Shown here: positions 24,813 to 33,736 of the stretch, piece by piece
How positions within the stretch are numbered: position 1 is the first letter of the stretch
Layout of the letters: each line of letters begins with the position of its first letter
Assembly: GCF_963664135.1 (NCBI RefSeq)
Contig: NZ_OY760905.1
Coordinates: 2,506,736-2,570,735 of the forward strand
Length of the DNA stretch: 64,000 nt
Direction of reading: 5' to 3'
Source: an uncultured Acetobacterium sp.
GTDB taxonomy: Bacteria; Bacillota; Clostridia; Eubacteriales; Eubacteriaceae
Made by a program: the position numbers and the translations under genes
The notes under the pieces: generated by a model
Database searches by the model: none
Seen by the model: the letters and a program-made list of their open reading frames with translations, nothing else
What the model was told of the DNA's origin: nothing

Positions 24813-25538
24813 CTAGAATTCAGTCGCTTTTTTTGCTGTCTTGCCGCCCTTTATCAATAGCCAGATACCAAAACCCAGTTCACCCACAGTCATTGGCAGA
24901 CTTAAGATCGTTTCGATTAGCACTGTTGTGGTTTCATATTGGGGCAGAAACAAATGCATCGAATGAATCAGAACATAACTTAACGCCGCAATGAATAAAA
25001 GGATCCCCAAGAATTTGGGAATAAAGTCCGATTTTAAAATCAGATAAGCAATGATTAATAAATGGAGACCAAAAATAATCAGTCCCAGCGACCAGATACG
25101 ATTAAATGCATTGAGATATACCATGACTTGAGCACTCAATTGATCTGCTGGCAGGAATGCAGAATAATTATTACTACTGAGTAAAAGCGACACCATCACC
25201 AAATTGGAAATGGCAATGCCTAAAATAACCGCATAGATTAGTCGAAACCAGCCGCTCAACAAGGCCAGATGATGGTCAATCTGTTGCATAAAAATCGTTA
25301 AGGCCCAGGCAATAATAATATCAAAGACAAGAATCAGGAACCAACTGAAAATCTCCGCCCGAAAGAGGGGCATGTTTTGTGTAAGCTGGCTTACGGTTGC
25401 TGCTGCATCTCCTTTTATAACCAGACTTGAGTGGACAAATCCATAGCCAAATCCGGCGCATAGTGCAATCATAAGCATTGCTATCCCGACGATAATAGCC
25501 GCTTTTCTTGGCGATATTCTTTTTGTTTCAAGCACCAC
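24813..25538 (-). CDS. DUF4386 membrane protein
   Basis: This 241-residue protein matches DUF4386, with seven or eight hydrophobic segments and the N-terminal RISPRKAAIIVGIAML start typical of the family. An upstream in-frame ATG at 25565 is possible, but AAGGAGG lies right inside that extension and about eight bases before a GTG at 25538, so GTG is preferred. The function is unknown. Its stop codon directly abuts that of the convergent Crp-type gene, leaving no room for a separate terminator. Confidence 0.83.
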   Translation of the reverse strand: MVLETKRISPRKAAIIVGIAMLMIALCAGFGYGFVHSSLVIKGDAAATVSQLTQNMPLFRAEIFSWFLILVFDIIIAWALTIFMQQIDHHLALLSGWFRLIYAVILGIAISNLVMVSLLLSSNNYSAFLPADQLSAQVMVYLNAFNRIWSLGLIIFGLHLLIIAYLILKSDFIPKFLGILLFIAALSYVLIHSMHLFLPQYETTTVLIETILSLPMTVGELGFGIWLLIKGGKTAKKATEF

Positions 25539-25676
25539 TATAATTACCTCCTTGTTTATATGCAATTATAGTAGCATGGCGAGGATGGGGTTTCATTGAC
25601 TTAAGTTAAGAGCAAATAATATTTTCAAGGTAATAATCCAAACGTTTTGGGGTTAATGTTTTTATAAATTATAAAA

Positions 25677-26435
25677 TCATGAATTAAAAAATTTCTCGGC
25701 TCTTTCCACCCATTCTTCTGGATGATAAGCACTGATTTCGGAATGGCGATAACCCGGTAATTCGATTAATTGACATGTAGTTACATAGGTTTGGAATAAC
25801 GTTCCAGACTGCTTAATACAGCTCATTTCTTTACCGCCATACCAGTAAATCAGATCGACTTGGCTGTCTTTCAAGCTGTTTTTCAGTTCATATTGATAAT
25901 AGGTTTCAAAAACCTGATTCATTGTCTCAACTTTTACAGCCGGAATATCTCTTAAATACAATGCGGCAATTTCATCAGGTAAATGCATTTCTTTAGGCAT
26001 TATTTTTAATGCCCATTGATTGAATTTTTTTGAAAAGATCAATTTGCCTAAAAATTTATAGACAAAGCGGCTGTATTTTAAAAGAAAGGGCTGGGGAATA
26101 CAGAGGCCACTTTCGATAATCGCTTTTTCGGCAAGGTTTGCTCTTCTTGATAAGAGTTCAATGGCAATCTGTCCCCCCAGAGAAACCCCGCTGAGGGCAA
26201 AAAGTTTACCATCGCAGTTGTCATCAATATAATCAAGTAGCTGTTCAGCGATTTTCTCGGTAGAGGTATAAGGGACGTCGGCTTCTTCACCGTGGCCATC
26301 TATTACCGGTAAAATCACATGGTATTTATGCTGCAATAAGCGGGCTTCCTGTAAATAAAGCCAATAGGACCAACCGGCACCGTGAATCAGCATGACCGAT
26401 GGTGAATTTCTATCCCCATATTCATAGTACTTCAT
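25677..26435 (-). CDS. Alpha/beta-hydrolase
   Basis: This 252-residue hydrolase has the family motifs in order: MLIHGAGWSYWLY (oxyanion HG), ALSGVSLGGQIA with nucleophile Ser in G-V-S-L-G, a WYGGKEMSCIK acid region, and a final PGYRHSEISAYHP with the catalytic His. The substrate is unknown. Its start overlaps the stop of the upstream TetR gene by four bases, so it is the regulated partner in a two-gene operon. The operon reads leftward from the palindromic promoter region near 27070. Confidence 0.87.
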   Translation of the reverse strand: MKYYEYGDRNSPSVMLIHGAGWSYWLYLQEARLLQHKYHVILPVIDGHGEEADVPYTSTEKIAEQLLDYIDDNCDGKLFALSGVSLGGQIAIELLSRRANLAEKAIIESGLCIPQPFLLKYSRFVYKFLGKLIFSKKFNQWALKIMPKEMHLPDEIAALYLRDIPAVKVETMNQVFETYYQYELKNSLKDSQVDLIYWYGGKEMSCIKQSGTLFQTYVTTCQLIELPGYRHSEISAYHPEEWVERAEKFFNS

Positions 26436-27040
26436 AATTGCTGTTCCTTTCCCGGTCTTTCAAACAGTTCATCTAACATATTTTCGATCATCGCAAGAAT
26501 CATTTTATCAATCCCGGATTCCACCAAGATATCTTTATTCTGGATGGTGAGATTCATAATTTGAATCCAGTTAATCACGGTATCCAGATCATAATACTCT
26601 TTTAGTTTACTCGCATTGAGTAAAGTTTTCTCCATTTCCTTTTTTAAATCGGTCATTTTATGAAAACAATCGCTGGGAAGCCGAGTGTATAACATTTGAA
26701 GATCTTCTCTGGTTATAAAACGATAGACATTGTTTTCATCTTTCAAAAACATACAATCATATAATTCCCGCAAATCATTTCGTTCAAAATATCCCTTTGT
26801 CTGAATGATTTCTTCAAGTTTAAGATTCGTGCTTTGCTGGTATGCGTCAGCAAGTTCATAAACCAGCATTTCTTTTGAGCTGAAAAAATTATAGAAGGTA
26901 CCTTGGGCAATGCCGACTCTTTTGGTAAGCGCTTGAATACTCATTTTTTTAAAACCATTCTGTTTGATCAGTTCCAAACCAACCATCATCAGTTGACTTC
27001 TTATTTCTTGTCGCTTTTCGTTTGAATAAATTTTTGGCAC
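26432..27040 (-). CDS. TetR-family repressor
   Basis: This 202-residue regulator has an N-terminal TetR helix-turn-helix (MSIQALTKRVGIAQGTFYNFFSSKEML at about 35-61 in order) and a helical ligand domain. The start is GTG with CGGAGG about eight bases upstream. It is co-transcribed with the alpha/beta-hydrolase gene (four-base overlap), and a 13-base inverted repeat lies just upstream. This fits an autoregulated repressor that also controls the hydrolase, perhaps in response to its substrate. Confidence 0.9.
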   Translation of the reverse strand: MPKIYSNEKRQEIRSQLMMVGLELIKQNGFKKMSIQALTKRVGIAQGTFYNFFSSKEMLVYELADAYQQSTNLKLEEIIQTKGYFERNDLRELYDCMFLKDENNVYRFITREDLQMLYTRLPSDCFHKMTDLKKEMEKTLLNASKLKEYYDLDTVINWIQIMNLTIQNKDILVESGIDKMILAMIENMLDELFERPGKEQQL

Positions 27041-27053
27041 GGATATACCTCCG

Positions 27054-27090
27054 AATAATATGAATATAATTATAAAATATTCATATTATT
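27054..27090 (-). promoter_or_regulatory. Probable TetR operator
   Basis: AATAATATGAATA at 27054-27066 and TATTCATATTATT at 27078-27090 are perfect 13-base inverted repeats separated by 11 bases. They lie directly upstream of the TetR-hydrolase operon, where the promoter must be. The spacing and symmetry fit a TetR-family dimer site. The ligand of the repressor is unknown. Confidence 0.7.
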
Positions 27091-27300
27091 CAGTATAGTC
27101 CAGAAGTTTCCTTTTGTCAAGCCAGCAATAGATCGATTTCAAGCTGGTTTGTTGGTTATTAAAATTCTCGATTTAAATACTTAATAATTGTGAAAATGAT
27201 CAGCGATATCGTCAAATAGGTCAGATATTTATGTTATAATTTAAACAATAGATAAAACGAGAGATAACTAAACAAAATGAAGGAGTAAAGCTAAAAAGAA

Positions 27301-28587
27301 ATGATTAATTTGTTATATATTTTCATTGTCGTGTTGCTGGTGTTTTTTAACGCGTTTTTTGTAGCAACAGAATTTTCTATGGTAAAAGTCAGAAAGTCCA
27401 AAATTGAAACATTAATTAATGAGGGAAATAAAAGTGCCAGGTATACGTTAACCGTCATCAATAACTTGAATTCATATTTATCCGCCTGTCAGCTGGGCAT
27501 TACCCTGGCCTCTCTTGGCTTGGGCTGGGTCGGTGAACCAGCGATTGCGATGATGCTGGAACCTTTGTTTGAACTGTTTGAATTACCGGCAAGTATGGTT
27601 CATTCAATTTCATTTATTCTGGGATTTTCAATTATCACTACAATTCATATTGTGCTGGGCGAGCTGGTGCCTAAATCGCTGGCCATTATCAAGGCCGAAA
27701 AGATTGCCATGAAGACCGCCCTGCCGCTAATTATGTTTTTTAAAATAACAAACCCGATTATGTGGTTGTTTAATAACAGTACCAACGCCATTTTGAAAAT
27801 CTTTGGGATCTCACAAGTCGATGAGCATGATGTCGCTCATACCGACGAAGAGTTGAAATTACTGGTTGCAGAAAGCTATCAGCATGGTTTAATCGATCAG
27901 ACCGAGTTGGCTCTGGTTGATAATATTTTTGATTTTTCCGAGACGACAGTCAAAGATATTATGGTGCCGCGAACAGATATGATCTGTATTTTTCTGGAAG
28001 ACAGCATCGATGAGATCCTGGCTACAACCTTTGAGAAACATTTGACCCGCTATCCGGTGTGCCAGGAAAGCAAAGACAATGTGATTGGTTTTTTACATGT
28101 CAAAGACTTATATCAACAAAAAATACTGGGAAATAATGACAGTATTGAAGCGCTCATCCGAAAGCCTTATTTCGTTCCCGAATCCTTATCAATCAGTGAA
28201 TTATTAAAAATCTTTAAAAAAGAAAAAATCCAGATGGCGATTATCGTTGATGAATATGGCGGAACAGCGGGATTGGCAACCCTGGAGGATATTCTGGAAG
28301 AAATTGTTGGTGAAATGCAGGATGAATTTGATGAGGAGAGTGACGAAATTGTTGTCGATGAAAATGGCGACTATCTTGTCAATGGTAAAGTCCGGATTGA
28401 CGAGATCACTGAACTGATCGGTATTGATATTGAAACCGAGAATATTGATACCATTGGTGGATGGGTTTATTCACAACTTGAGGGATATCCGCAAATTAAC
28501 GATCAATTTATTTTTGAAGACTATGAATTTACGGTCTTGAATTGCGACGAGAAACGTGTCATAAAAGTACGGATTAGGAAAATATAA
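27301..28587 (+). CDS. CNNM/CorC-family transporter (hemolysin-like)
   Basis: This 428-residue protein has a DUF21/CNNM membrane domain at residues 1-190 with about four helices and the SACQLGITLASLGLGWVGEP motif. Two CBS domains follow at about 205-330 (VPRTDMICI start; VDEYGGTAGLATLEDILEEIVGE end). A CorC_HlyC domain fills about 345-428. These proteins act in Mg2+ or Co2+ export and are not true hemolysins. Length and domain order are normal. GAAGGAG lies upstream with somewhat long spacing. The operator-promoter of the next operon begins eight bases after its stop. Confidence 0.9.
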   Translation: MINLLYIFIVVLLVFFNAFFVATEFSMVKVRKSKIETLINEGNKSARYTLTVINNLNSYLSACQLGITLASLGLGWVGEPAIAMMLEPLFELFELPASMVHSISFILGFSIITTIHIVLGELVPKSLAIIKAEKIAMKTALPLIMFFKITNPIMWLFNNSTNAILKIFGISQVDEHDVAHTDEELKLLVAESYQHGLIDQTELALVDNIFDFSETTVKDIMVPRTDMICIFLEDSIDEILATTFEKHLTRYPVCQESKDNVIGFLHVKDLYQQKILGNNDSIEALIRKPYFVPESLSISELLKIFKKEKIQMAIIVDEYGGTAGLATLEDILEEIVGEMQDEFDEESDEIVVDENGDYLVNGKVRIDEITELIGIDIETENIDTIGGWVYSQLEGYPQINDQFIFEDYEFTVLNCDEKRVIKVRIRKI

Positions 28588-28594
28588 AAAAATG

Positions 28595-28644
28595 TTGACA
28601 GGCTAGCGATCACTAGCTATAATGAAGCTAGTGATCGCTAGCCT
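28595..28644 (+). promoter_or_regulatory. Consensus promoter inside a perfect 19-bp palindromic operator
   Basis: TTGACA at 28595-28600, a 17-base spacer and TATAAT at 28618-28623 form a perfect sigma-70-type promoter. Arms of 19 bases at 28600-28618 and 28626-28644 are exact reverse complements with a seven-base centre. The first arm fills the whole spacer between -35 and -10, so a dimeric repressor bound here would exclude RNA polymerase. The TetR encoded next is the obvious candidate. The hairpin might also help terminate the upstream transcript, since a T-run follows. Confidence 0.85.
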
Positions 28645-28667
28645 GTTATTTTTTGCTGGGAGGTAAT

Positions 28668-29303
28668 ATGACAAAACGTAATACGAGAGAAATAATTTTA
28701 GAAGAAGCACTGAATCTATTTTCAGTAAAAGGATATGAAAGTGTGACCGTTAAAGAAATTGCCAATGCGGTGGGAATTAAAGACAGCTCACTTTATAAAC
28801 ATTTTGGGAGCAAACAGGACATTTATGACACCTTACTGGAATGGATGGATCAAAAATTTGAAGAAACAGTGACATTTTATCGATTGCCCCAGGGAGAAAT
28901 CGAGAGCGTTGCCCGGGAATATGGTCGGAATGATCTGGTCTGGCTTAAAAAAGCTTGTGAAGCGGTGTTTCTATTTTTTCTGAAAGACCCCCAGGCGTCG
29001 AAGTTTCGCAGGATGTTAACCATTGAACAATATAAAAATAGTGATGCCGCCAAAACCTTAAGCAGCTGGTTTTTCGATGATGCCATTAAGTTTCAGACTG
29101 ATTTATTTAGCGAGATGATCAGACAGGGAACTTTTCGGAAAGGACCGCCAGCAATTATTGCCCTACAGTTTTATGGCCCTTTCTATACCCTGCTATGCCA
29201 ATATGACAATATGCCGGAAAAAGAAGTGGCGGCACTCGAAATTCTTGAGGCCCATATTGAGCAATTTGCGGCAATTTATCAAATCAGAAACGAGGAAGAC
29301 TGA
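28668..29303 (+). CDS. TetR-family repressor
   Basis: This 211-residue TetR protein has a clear helix-turn-helix (VTVKEIANAVGIKDSSLYKHFGSKQDIY at about 26-53 in order) followed by a helical ligand domain. A TTG at 28653 is in frame, but GGGAGG before the ATG at 28668 identifies the start. Its last base overlaps the first base of the radical SAM gene. Together with the operator at 28600-28644 this is an autoregulated two-gene operon, whose inducer is probably linked to the radical SAM product. Confidence 0.9.
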   Translation: MTKRNTREIILEEALNLFSVKGYESVTVKEIANAVGIKDSSLYKHFGSKQDIYDTLLEWMDQKFEETVTFYRLPQGEIESVAREYGRNDLVWLKKACEAVFLFFLKDPQASKFRRMLTIEQYKNSDAAKTLSSWFFDDAIKFQTDLFSEMIRQGTFRKGPPAIIALQFYGPFYTLLCQYDNMPEKEVAALEILEAHIEQFAAIYQIRNEED

Positions 29304-30376
29304 TGAATTTAAATGTAATGATGGACCAGAATATTAGACAAATTATGAAAACCGCCGGTCGATTCTATCTCAATAACACCAGAGGACGTTCATTTTTGAT
29401 GGAGATGCTGCCAGCGATGGCCAAAAGCACAGCGATCCGGAAACAACAAGGGAAAAAGGGCTTACAGGTGCCGCCATTTCTGATTGCCAGCATTGCTTCC
29501 CAATGCAATCTGCGCTGTGCTGGCTGCTATGCCTGGGCCGGTGGTGGATGTGGCACCACCCCAGGTAAAGTGGATCTGGATATTAATCAATGGCGAAGTA
29601 TTTTTGATCAGTCTTCTGATTTGGGGGTCGCATTCATTTTGCTGGCTGGGGGAGAACCTTTTTTACGCCGCGATATTTTAGAACTGGCCGGCGAGTATCC
29701 CAACATGATTTTTCCGATATTTACCAATGGCACCATGCTGGACGATACTGCGGTTGAATTTCTTGACCAGCACCGCAATCTCATTCCCATTCTCAGCATT
29801 GAAGGCAATGCCGAAGAAACCGATGTGCGCCGAGGAACGGGAACCTATGCTCAGATTGAAGCCGCCATGGCAGCCTTGAAAATGAAAAAAATCCTTTTTG
29901 GGGCATCCATCACGGTGACTAAAGAGAACATGAAGCTGGTAACGGAGGCTGCTTTTTTATCGTCATTGGAGGAAAAAGGCTGTGGAGTGACCTTGTATGT
30001 GGAGTATGTACCGGCCGAAGCAGGAACTGAACAGCTGGTATTGGGGAAAAGCGAGATCAAGATTCTTCAGACAATTTGCCTGGAACTCAGAAAATCTTAT
30101 CGTCGAATGGTAATTCTTTCATTTCCCGGTGATGAGGAAGAAATGGGTGGATGTCTGGCTTCCGGTCGGGGATTTTTCCATATCAATCCTTATGGTGATG
30201 CTGAGCCCTGTCCCTTTTCACCTCATGCCAAACAGAATCTAAAAAGTGACTCCATTGAAGAGGTTCTGCGGTCCCAATATTTTGCTGATCTGCGAGAAAT
30301 TGCCGCCAAGGCCGGAAACCACGGCGGGTGCACCTTGTTTGACGAGAAAGAGCAGGTCGAAAGATTGTTAGCGTAA
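29303..30376 (+). CDS. Radical SAM protein with SPASM-like C-terminus
   Basis: This 357-residue enzyme has the radical SAM cluster motif C-x3-C-x2-C (CNLRCAGC) at residues 68-75, a GGEPFLRRDIL segment for SAM binding, and a TNGTML strand. The C-terminal part carries GCLASGRGFFHINPYGDAEPCPFSPH, an abbreviated SPASM-like cysteine region. Such enzymes modify peptides, cofactors or proteins; no precursor peptide gene is visible nearby. Its ATG overlaps the TetR stop codon, so it is the main target of the strong repressible promoter upstream. The substrate is unknown. Confidence 0.88.
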   Translation: MNLNVMMDQNIRQIMKTAGRFYLNNTRGRSFLMEMLPAMAKSTAIRKQQGKKGLQVPPFLIASIASQCNLRCAGCYAWAGGGCGTTPGKVDLDINQWRSIFDQSSDLGVAFILLAGGEPFLRRDILELAGEYPNMIFPIFTNGTMLDDTAVEFLDQHRNLIPILSIEGNAEETDVRRGTGTYAQIEAAMAALKMKKILFGASITVTKENMKLVTEAAFLSSLEEKGCGVTLYVEYVPAEAGTEQLVLGKSEIKILQTICLELRKSYRRMVILSFPGDEEEMGGCLASGRGFFHINPYGDAEPCPFSPHAKQNLKSDSIEEVLRSQYFADLREIAAKAGNHGGCTLFDEKEQVERLLA

Positions 30377-30410
30377 GTTTTACTTTAGTACTCAATAGTA
30401 GATAGTTTAA

Positions 30411-30459
30411 AGCAGTTCCAACTGATTGTCGTATGATAGCAATCGGTTGGGGCTGTTTT
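30411..30459 (+). terminator. Terminator after the radical SAM gene
   Basis: AGCAGTTCCAACTGATTG at 30411-30428 pairs with CAATCGGTTGGGGCTGTT at 30440-30457, with a few G-U or mismatched positions. TTTTG follows. It ends the TetR-radical SAM transcript. Confidence 0.7.
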
Positions 30460-30681
30460 GTTCGTTATTGAAGAAATCAAAGCGAATAAAAAAAGATCAA
30501 GCCCGAATAATGTCTTTAATTAGAATCCATGTTTTCTAGGATATTATCAGGCGCAAACATAACAAATTGTCGTTATTTATGGTATAATTTACCACAAAAT
30601 CGATTTGATCGAAGTTTTTAAAATCGGAACGGATAAATAATTCTTAAGTGACAATTTCAGAAGATCGGGGGAGGGATACAA

Positions 30682-31788
30682 ATGAATCAGCTAGTAACCA
30701 TCAATAATGAACTGCATGAAAAATGGCGGCGTATTCTTTTTCACACCTGCGTTATTATTGGCATCATTATTTTTGTCGCCGAATTGCTGATCTTTATTTT
30801 TAATAAACATAATCAGGCCTTTTCGCCGAAAATTGTTCATTATCTGCTACTTTATCTGGTGCTGCCATCATTATTGAACCTTATTTTTATTTCGGGAGCA
30901 TATTTAATCCTAAAGACAGAAAAATACAGCGAAAAGATCAGAAATTATACGGTAGCGATCCTCTTTTTTTTGATCTGTGCCTGTGTCCAGTGCTTTCATT
31001 ACACCTTTCCACCAATCCTGTGTGTTCCCTGTATTGCAGTGTTCATGACCGTGATTTTCTCGGATTTAAAACTCACACGTCTGATTTGTATGTTGAGTCT
31101 TGTATCGCTGACCATTGCTTTCATGATTTCCAGCCAGGAATTAAATACTGACATCAAAAAGCTCTTTCTGAATTGTGTGGTGGCAGCAATTATAATCTTT
31201 TGTTCGTATCTGGTGGCAAAGGTTTTGACAAGCTATACCAATGAGCAGGCTCAAAGCATTCACAACAGCTATTTAAAACAGATGGAGCTGGCGCAAGCTG
31301 CCAAAATCGATCCGCTGACCGGCTTGCTTAACCGGCGCGCACTCATGGAAAGCATGAAGCAATATGTCGATATAAGCGGGTCTTTTAAGCAGTCAATAAT
31401 CATGGCAGTAATTGATCTGGATGACTTTAAATTAGTCAATGATAGCTATGGACATATTAAAGGCGACGAAGTATTGATTGCCTTAGCTGAGATACTAACG
31501 CGGAATTTGCCGAAAAATGCCAGTGCTTTTCGTTATGGCGGCGAAGAATTTGTGCTTTTGTTCACCAAAACGAAACTAAATAAGGTGGTTGAATTGGTTG
31601 GAAAAATGCGAGTAGAGTTTAGTCAGCACGTATTTGATTTTCTTGAAGACCAACACCTTACCTTCAGTGGTGGGATTGCAGAATGCACCGATATTTCCTG
31701 GTCAACGAGTGAATTTTTTGAGAAAGCAGATCAGGCCCTATATCTTGCCAAAGGTGAGGGTAAAAATCAGATTCGGGTTTATGAATAA
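30682..31788 (+). CDS. Membrane diguanylate cyclase (GGDEF)
   Basis: This 368-residue protein has six hydrophobic helices in residues 15-185 and a GGDEF domain at about 205-366. The active-site motif reads GGEEF near residue 287, and the KIDPLTGLLNRRAL entry motif and DLDDFKLVND metal site are intact, so it should make c-di-GMP. The N-terminal domain has no known sensor signature. GGGGGAGGG precedes the ATG. No co-transcribed gene follows. It adds to the GGDEF-EAL protein at 15698 in a region rich in c-di-GMP enzymes. Confidence 0.92.
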   Translation: MNQLVTINNELHEKWRRILFHTCVIIGIIIFVAELLIFIFNKHNQAFSPKIVHYLLLYLVLPSLLNLIFISGAYLILKTEKYSEKIRNYTVAILFFLICACVQCFHYTFPPILCVPCIAVFMTVIFSDLKLTRLICMLSLVSLTIAFMISSQELNTDIKKLFLNCVVAAIIIFCSYLVAKVLTSYTNEQAQSIHNSYLKQMELAQAAKIDPLTGLLNRRALMESMKQYVDISGSFKQSIIMAVIDLDDFKLVNDSYGHIKGDEVLIALAEILTRNLPKNASAFRYGGEEFVLLFTKTKLNKVVELVGKMRVEFSQHVFDFLEDQHLTFSGGIAECTDISWSTSEFFEKADQALYLAKGEGKNQIRVYE

Positions 31789-32059
31789 ATCAGAGTTGAT
31801 AATGAAGTAAGGTTTTAACCCATGAAGATTTATACATCATCATGGGTTGGTTGAAATTAATATTTTGATATTGATTAGGAAGGAAATAAAAAACAATTAA
31901 CGAAATAAAGAGCGTCAATGGTAAATGATAAATTAATGTATCTTTAGGATTGGCTAGTGATAATTACCATTACAGATCATCCGATTTATTCCGTCTGATT
32001 ATTATCGGGCGAGGGCGATCCTACTGGAGTAGAATACGTTATGAGAGGAGGTTAAGGCG

Positions 32060-32926
32060 ATGTTAAAAAATCTAAATGATGTATTGGATTATATTGAAGC
32101 ACATCTGGATGAAACCATTGATTTCTACGAAATAGAAAAGATTGTTGGTGTTTCAGAATACCATTTTCGCAGGATTTTTTCATTTTTAGCGACAATGTCA
32201 TTAAATGAGTATATTCGCAATCGACGTTTGTCCAACGCCGCCTTTGAATTGCAAAAAGGAAACACATCAGTGACAGAAATGGCATTTAAGTATGGCTACA
32301 ATTCAGTGGATGGCTTTTCTCGGGCATTTAAAGAGTGGTCGGGAAAAAATCCGTCAGACATCAAGAATATCATGAATTTTAAAGCATTTCCGAAACTGAC
32401 CTTTCAATTGACGATCCAAGGAGGGATAGATATGGAATATCGAATTGAGGAAAAAGATGCATTTAAAATGGTGGGGCTAAAAAAAAGAGTTCCAATTGTT
32501 TTTAGTGGTGAGAACCAGGAAATCAAAAAACTGGCACAAAGTATGACTCCGTTACAACGGGACGCACTTCATACTTTTGCAAACCTTGAACCAAATGGAC
32601 CCATGAACGCGTCATTCAATTTTGATAAAGGCCGGATGAAGGAGCAGGGTAATCTGGATCATATGATTGGCGTTATCAGTACGTTGGAGGATGATTTTGA
32701 AGGCTTCGATGTGGTAGAAGTGCCCAAATTAAAGTGGGCAATATTCATTACAGAAGGTGAGTTTCCAAAAACAATGCAACAATCATGGGGTAAAATATTT
32801 TCAGAATGGCTACCGTCTTCAGACTATGAATTAGTAGAAGCACCAGAGATCGCTTTCATCGGTGATCTGACAGATCGGTCAAATGTCAGATGTGAAAATT
32901 GGATTGCAGTAAAAAAGAAAAAATAG
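32060..32926 (+). CDS. AraC-family regulator with GyrI-like domain
   Basis: This 288-residue regulator has two AraC helix-turn-helix motifs in residues 1-105 (FYEIEKIVGVSEYHFRRIF and VTEMAFKYGYNSVDGFSRAF) and a GyrI/Rob-like effector domain at about 128-288. GGAGG lies a few bases before the ATG. The 270 bases upstream contain a weak hairpin (AACCCATGA 31817-31825 with TCATGGGTT 31840-31848) and no other gene. Its target is not evident. It is the third such regulator in this window. Confidence 0.9.
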   Translation: MLKNLNDVLDYIEAHLDETIDFYEIEKIVGVSEYHFRRIFSFLATMSLNEYIRNRRLSNAAFELQKGNTSVTEMAFKYGYNSVDGFSRAFKEWSGKNPSDIKNIMNFKAFPKLTFQLTIQGGIDMEYRIEEKDAFKMVGLKKRVPIVFSGENQEIKKLAQSMTPLQRDALHTFANLEPNGPMNASFNFDKGRMKEQGNLDHMIGVISTLEDDFEGFDVVEVPKLKWAIFITEGEFPKTMQQSWGKIFSEWLPSSDYELVEAPEIAFIGDLTDRSNVRCENWIAVKKKK

Positions 32927-32995
32927 TTTTAGAGGCCCTATTGGTTTTCCAGTCAATAGGGCTTTCGCTATCAATTGACGGTGGAAAAAGGCCGC

Positions 32996-33012
32996 TTTAA
33001 CAATTCTTTAAC
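32996..33012 (+). promoter_or_regulatory. TTTAAC direct repeats before the response regulator gene
   Basis: TTTAAC at 32996-33001 and 33007-33012 are spaced 11 bases start to start, the helical repeat expected for an OmpR/PhoB-type dimer. The same element occurs at 34913-34940 before the gene that follows the kinase. This suggests autoregulation by the response regulator encoded at 33062. Binding is inferred from pattern only. Confidence 0.6.
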
Positions 33013-33061
33013 ATCATATACATATAATATACTCATACACTGGGATTTAGGAGAAAGAAAA

Positions 33062-33736
33062 ATGATTAATATATTAGTTGTCGAAGATGATGTCAAACTG
33101 AATTATATTGTCTGTTCATTTTTAAATGACAACGGGTATCATGCCATCAGCTGTAAAAGCGGAACCGAGGCCTTTGATCGGATTCTGGAAGAGCCGGTGA
33201 ACCTGATTATTTCGGACATCATGATGCCGGAAATGGATGGGTTTGAGTTTGCCGCTGAAATTAGAAAGCAAGATAAAAGCATTCCGATTCTATTTATGAC
33301 CGCGCGAGATGATATCACTGCCAAACAGAAGGGTTACAGCCTGGGCATAGACGATTATATGGTAAAACCCATCGAAATGGACGAACTGGTTTTACGGGTG
33401 TCGGCCTTATTACGGCGGGCCAATATCCGCAATGAACGAAAGTTGGAGGCAGGTTCGTTGGTTTTAAACGAAGAGGAAACCACTGCGTACCTCAATGAGG
33501 AGGAACTGCCGTTGACCGTAAAAGAATTTAATATTCTCTTCAAACTGCTATCCTATCCCAAACGCACCTTTACCCGGGCTCAGCTGATGGATGCGTTTTG
33601 GGGATATGATACCGAAAGCACCCCCCGAACCGTGGATGTTTCAATCACCAAACTGCGGGACAAACTTTCGGACTGCGACAATGTGGAAATTGTCACAGTC
33701 CGGGGGCTTGGATACAAGGCGGTGATTAAGGGATGA
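33062..33736 (+). CDS. OmpR-family response regulator
   Basis: This 224-residue protein has a receiver domain (VVEDD start, phospho-acceptor Asp in IISDIMMPEMDG, MTARDD and KPIEMDELVLRV) and a winged-helix output domain at about 130-222 (LTVKEFNILFKLLSYPKRTFTRAQL). An upstream in-frame ATG at 32975 would add 29 residues, but TAGGAG before 33062 and the exact family start MINILVVEDD select 33062. Its stop overlaps the kinase gene by four bases. The TTTAAC repeats upstream are likely autoregulatory. Confidence 0.94.
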   Translation: MINILVVEDDVKLNYIVCSFLNDNGYHAISCKSGTEAFDRILEEPVNLIISDIMMPEMDGFEFAAEIRKQDKSIPILFMTARDDITAKQKGYSLGIDDYMVKPIEMDELVLRVSALLRRANIRNERKLEAGSLVLNEEETTAYLNEEELPLTVKEFNILFKLLSYPKRTFTRAQLMDAFWGYDTESTPRTVDVSITKLRDKLSDCDNVEIVTVRGLGYKAVIKG

